Source of the DNA: Hydrogenimonas sp.
Lineage (GTDB): Bacteria; Campylobacterota; Campylobacteria; Campylobacterales; Hydrogenimonadaceae
Direction of reading: 5' to 3'
DNA length: 15,802 nucleotides
Assembly: GCA_015494675.1 (NCBI GenBank)
Contig: WGAW01000059.1
Location: forward strand, 1-15,802
Part shown: in pieces, positions 14,480-15,802 of the stretch
Layout of the letters: each line of letters begins with the position of its first letter
How positions within the stretch are numbered: position 1 is the first letter of the stretch
The notes under the pieces: model-generated
Seen by the model: only the letters and a program-made list of their open reading frames with translations
Database searches by the model: none
Told to the model about the DNA's origin: nothing
Program-made: the position numbers and the translations under genes

Positions 14480-15619
14480 GTGGATTTGTTGGCCGCTTTT
14501 TTCACGGCGTTGTGGGAGCTTACCGGAGCGATGGCCCCATTCATACTTTTCGGGCTCTTTTTCGCGGGAGTTCTGCACGAGTGGCTGCCTAAAGATTTCA
14601 TACAGCGCCATCTGGGGCGCGATAACGTACTTTCTGTTTTGAAGTCCACGCTTTTCGGCATTCCCCTTCCCGTATGTTCGTGCGGGGTGATCCCGCTTGC
14701 CGCATCGCTCAAAAAAGAGGGTGCAAGCCGCGGTTCGGTTCTGAGTTTTCTAATATCCACACCCATTACCGGCATAGATTCGATTCTGGCCACATTCGGG
14801 ATGTTCGGGTGGATATTTACGATCTACCGTGTCATTACCTCCATCGTCATCGCCTTTATAGCCGGAATACTCAGCAACTTTATCGGCGAAAAGGAGCCGG
14901 CCGTAGCTAAAACGGGTGGCGCCGTGCAGACCGACGGACAGAGCGGTTTCAAGTTTTCGGCCTCGAAAAGCGAAACAGTTGACGCTCCTTCCGAATGCGG
15001 ATGCGACGGCAGCTGTGCCGAAAAGAGGGAAAAAAAGTTCTCTTTGGCCGAAGCTATGCGCTACGGCTTCGTAACGCTGATGGGAGATATAGCGAAACCT
15101 CTCTTTTACGGCCTTTTGATAGGTGCGGCCATTACCGTGGCAATTCCCCAAAACCTGGGTGAGTGGCTAAGCGGATATACATGGCTGGGTTATCTGCTCG
15201 TTATCGCTATAGCCGTTCCGATGTACGTATGCGCGACCGCAAGCCTGCCGATAGCCGCATCTTTGGTGCTGAGCGGTGTAAGCCTCGGGGCCGCCTTTGT
15301 CTTTTTGAGCGCCGGACCGGCCACCAATACCGTTACCATAGGCGTAGTCAAAAAGATGCTCGGCACAAGGTCGCTTGTTATATACCTGCTAACCATTATC
15401 GCAGGCTCCACAATCTTCGGAGTCACGCTCGATCTATTCTTCAGCTCCATGCAGATAGACCCGCGTTCGGTAGTGCATGTAGAGGAGCATGGAGACTGGC
15501 TCACGGTTTTAAGCTCCGTTTCGCTCTGGGCCCTTATGTTGTGGTTTCTCCTTCGTCCGCTCTTTACGCGCAAAAAGAGTGAAGAGTGTAAAGAAGAGGG
15601 CTCCTGCTGCAGCGGTTAG
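14480..15619 (+). CDS. SO_0444/ArsP_1-type permease, probable metal or metalloid efflux
   Basis: This is a 379-residue inner-membrane protein of the DUF318/ArsP_1 permease family. Hydrophobic segments lie near residues 5-30, 55-75, 90-110, 112-135, 205-225, 233-255, 255-290, 295-315 and 340-362, in two pseudo-repeats. The first repeat carries FGIPLPVCSCGVIPLAASLKK (about 59-79, Cys-Ser-Cys conserved in the family) and STPITG. The second carries YVCATASLPIAASL and SAGPATNT. The central loop holds a cysteine cluster CGCDGSC (about 173-179) and the tail ends in CCSG, which suggests binding of a soft metal. The cysteine-rich loop and length favour the SO_0444-type Cu/Zn efflux branch over methylarsenite ArsP. 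GTG at 14480 has AAGGAG at 14469-14474, five bases away. It is divergent from the cyclase gene. Confidence 0.82.
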   Translation: MDLLAAFFTALWELTGAMAPFILFGLFFAGVLHEWLPKDFIQRHLGRDNVLSVLKSTLFGIPLPVCSCGVIPLAASLKKEGASRGSVLSFLISTPITGIDSILATFGMFGWIFTIYRVITSIVIAFIAGILSNFIGEKEPAVAKTGGAVQTDGQSGFKFSASKSETVDAPSECGCDGSCAEKREKKFSLAEAMRYGFVTLMGDIAKPLFYGLLIGAAITVAIPQNLGEWLSGYTWLGYLLVIAIAVPMYVCATASLPIAASLVLSGVSLGAAFVFLSAGPATNTVTIGVVKKMLGTRSLVIYLLTIIAGSTIFGVTLDLFFSSMQIDPRSVVHVEEHGDWLTVLSSVSLWALMLWFLLRPLFTRKKSEECKEEGSCCSG

Positions 15620-15802
15620 GAGCCGGCAACAAAAAAAATAGACCCGCACCGCCTACAGACTTCCCGTAAATAGAGCAACTACTCTTTCTAAAAACCAAAA
15701 TATTTTCTGTTTTAATCCGATATAAAAAGATATGAATGTTACAATGTCGGCTAGTGCTAGATAAAACAAGAGACGGAGAATTTCAAAGAGTTCATGATGG
15801 AA
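15620..15802. other. End-of-window region, possible start of another gene
   Basis: A TACAAT box at 15740-15745 could be a promoter. A frame is open from the ATG at 15736, through GTG at 15754, to the edge (reading on as LDKTRDGEFQRVHDG). A separate ATG-ATG at 15794 is also possible, with GGAGAA at 15774-15779 rather far upstream. Which, if any, begins the next gene cannot be decided from the bases in view. The first part (15620-15730) shows no feature apart from a stem described among the rejected items. Confidence 0.25.

Noticed and set aside
15599..15624. GGCTCC/GGAGCC stem spanning the permease stop codon as a terminator
   Set aside because: The six-base stem is perfect, but an A-run rather than a T-run follows on the plus strand, and on the minus strand the T-run comes before the stem. 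It does not fit a rho-independent terminator.

Overview
The window most likely comes from a chromosome of a Campylobacterota (Epsilonproteobacteria) member, possibly a Hydrogenimonas- or Sulfurovum-like chemolithotroph with a moderate GC content. The evidence is indirect: an AddAB-type recombination nuclease, small single-domain signalling proteins, promoters recognisable mainly by a TATAAT-like -10 box with little -35 conservation, and several TTG/GTG starts with good ribosome binding sites. The taxonomic assignment is inference.

Layout from left to right. (1) 1-1179, plus strand: the 3' end of a DUF1538 membrane protein, a divergent P-II-like protein and a two-CBS-domain protein, tightly packed as an operon. 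(2) 1189-1638, minus strand: a small protein that reads like a degenerate GGDEF fold. It is convergent with the CBS gene and possibly transcribed leaderless. (3) 1804-5394, plus strand: a HAD-IIA phosphatase, a half-length asparaginase-domain protein and AddB, the last two overlapping by one base. (4) 5407-5542: a compact, hairpin-rich element with terminal inverted repeats and a flanking direct repeat that duplicates a TATAAT box, probably a small non-autonomous mobile repeat. (5) 5587-7467: a multidomain PilZ protein with degenerate receiver-, PAS- and GGDEF-like regions. (6) 7632-10274: AddA, the partner helicase-nuclease of AddB. (7) 10568-12367, plus strand, and 12551-14329, minus strand: two convergent response-regulator enzymes, REC-PAS-PAS-HD-GYP (c-di-GMP phosphodiesterase) and REC-PAS-GAF-GGDEF (diguanylate cyclase). 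A heptanucleotide repeat array that can fold back on itself lies between them. (8) 14480-15619, plus strand: a permease of the ArsP_1/SO_0444 type (metal or metalloid efflux), divergent from the cyclase. The last 183 bases hold no certain gene.

Two themes run through the window. One is double-strand-break repair by AddAB, whose two genes are separated by a PilZ gene and a repeat element. The other is c-di-GMP signalling: an intact cyclase, an intact phosphodiesterase, a PilZ receptor-like protein and a possible catalytically dead GGDEF protein all lie within 13 kb. No phage, CRISPR array, transposase, tRNA or rRNA was seen. The strongest non-genic signals are the inverted-repeat element at 5407-5542 and the heptamer array at 12376-12484.
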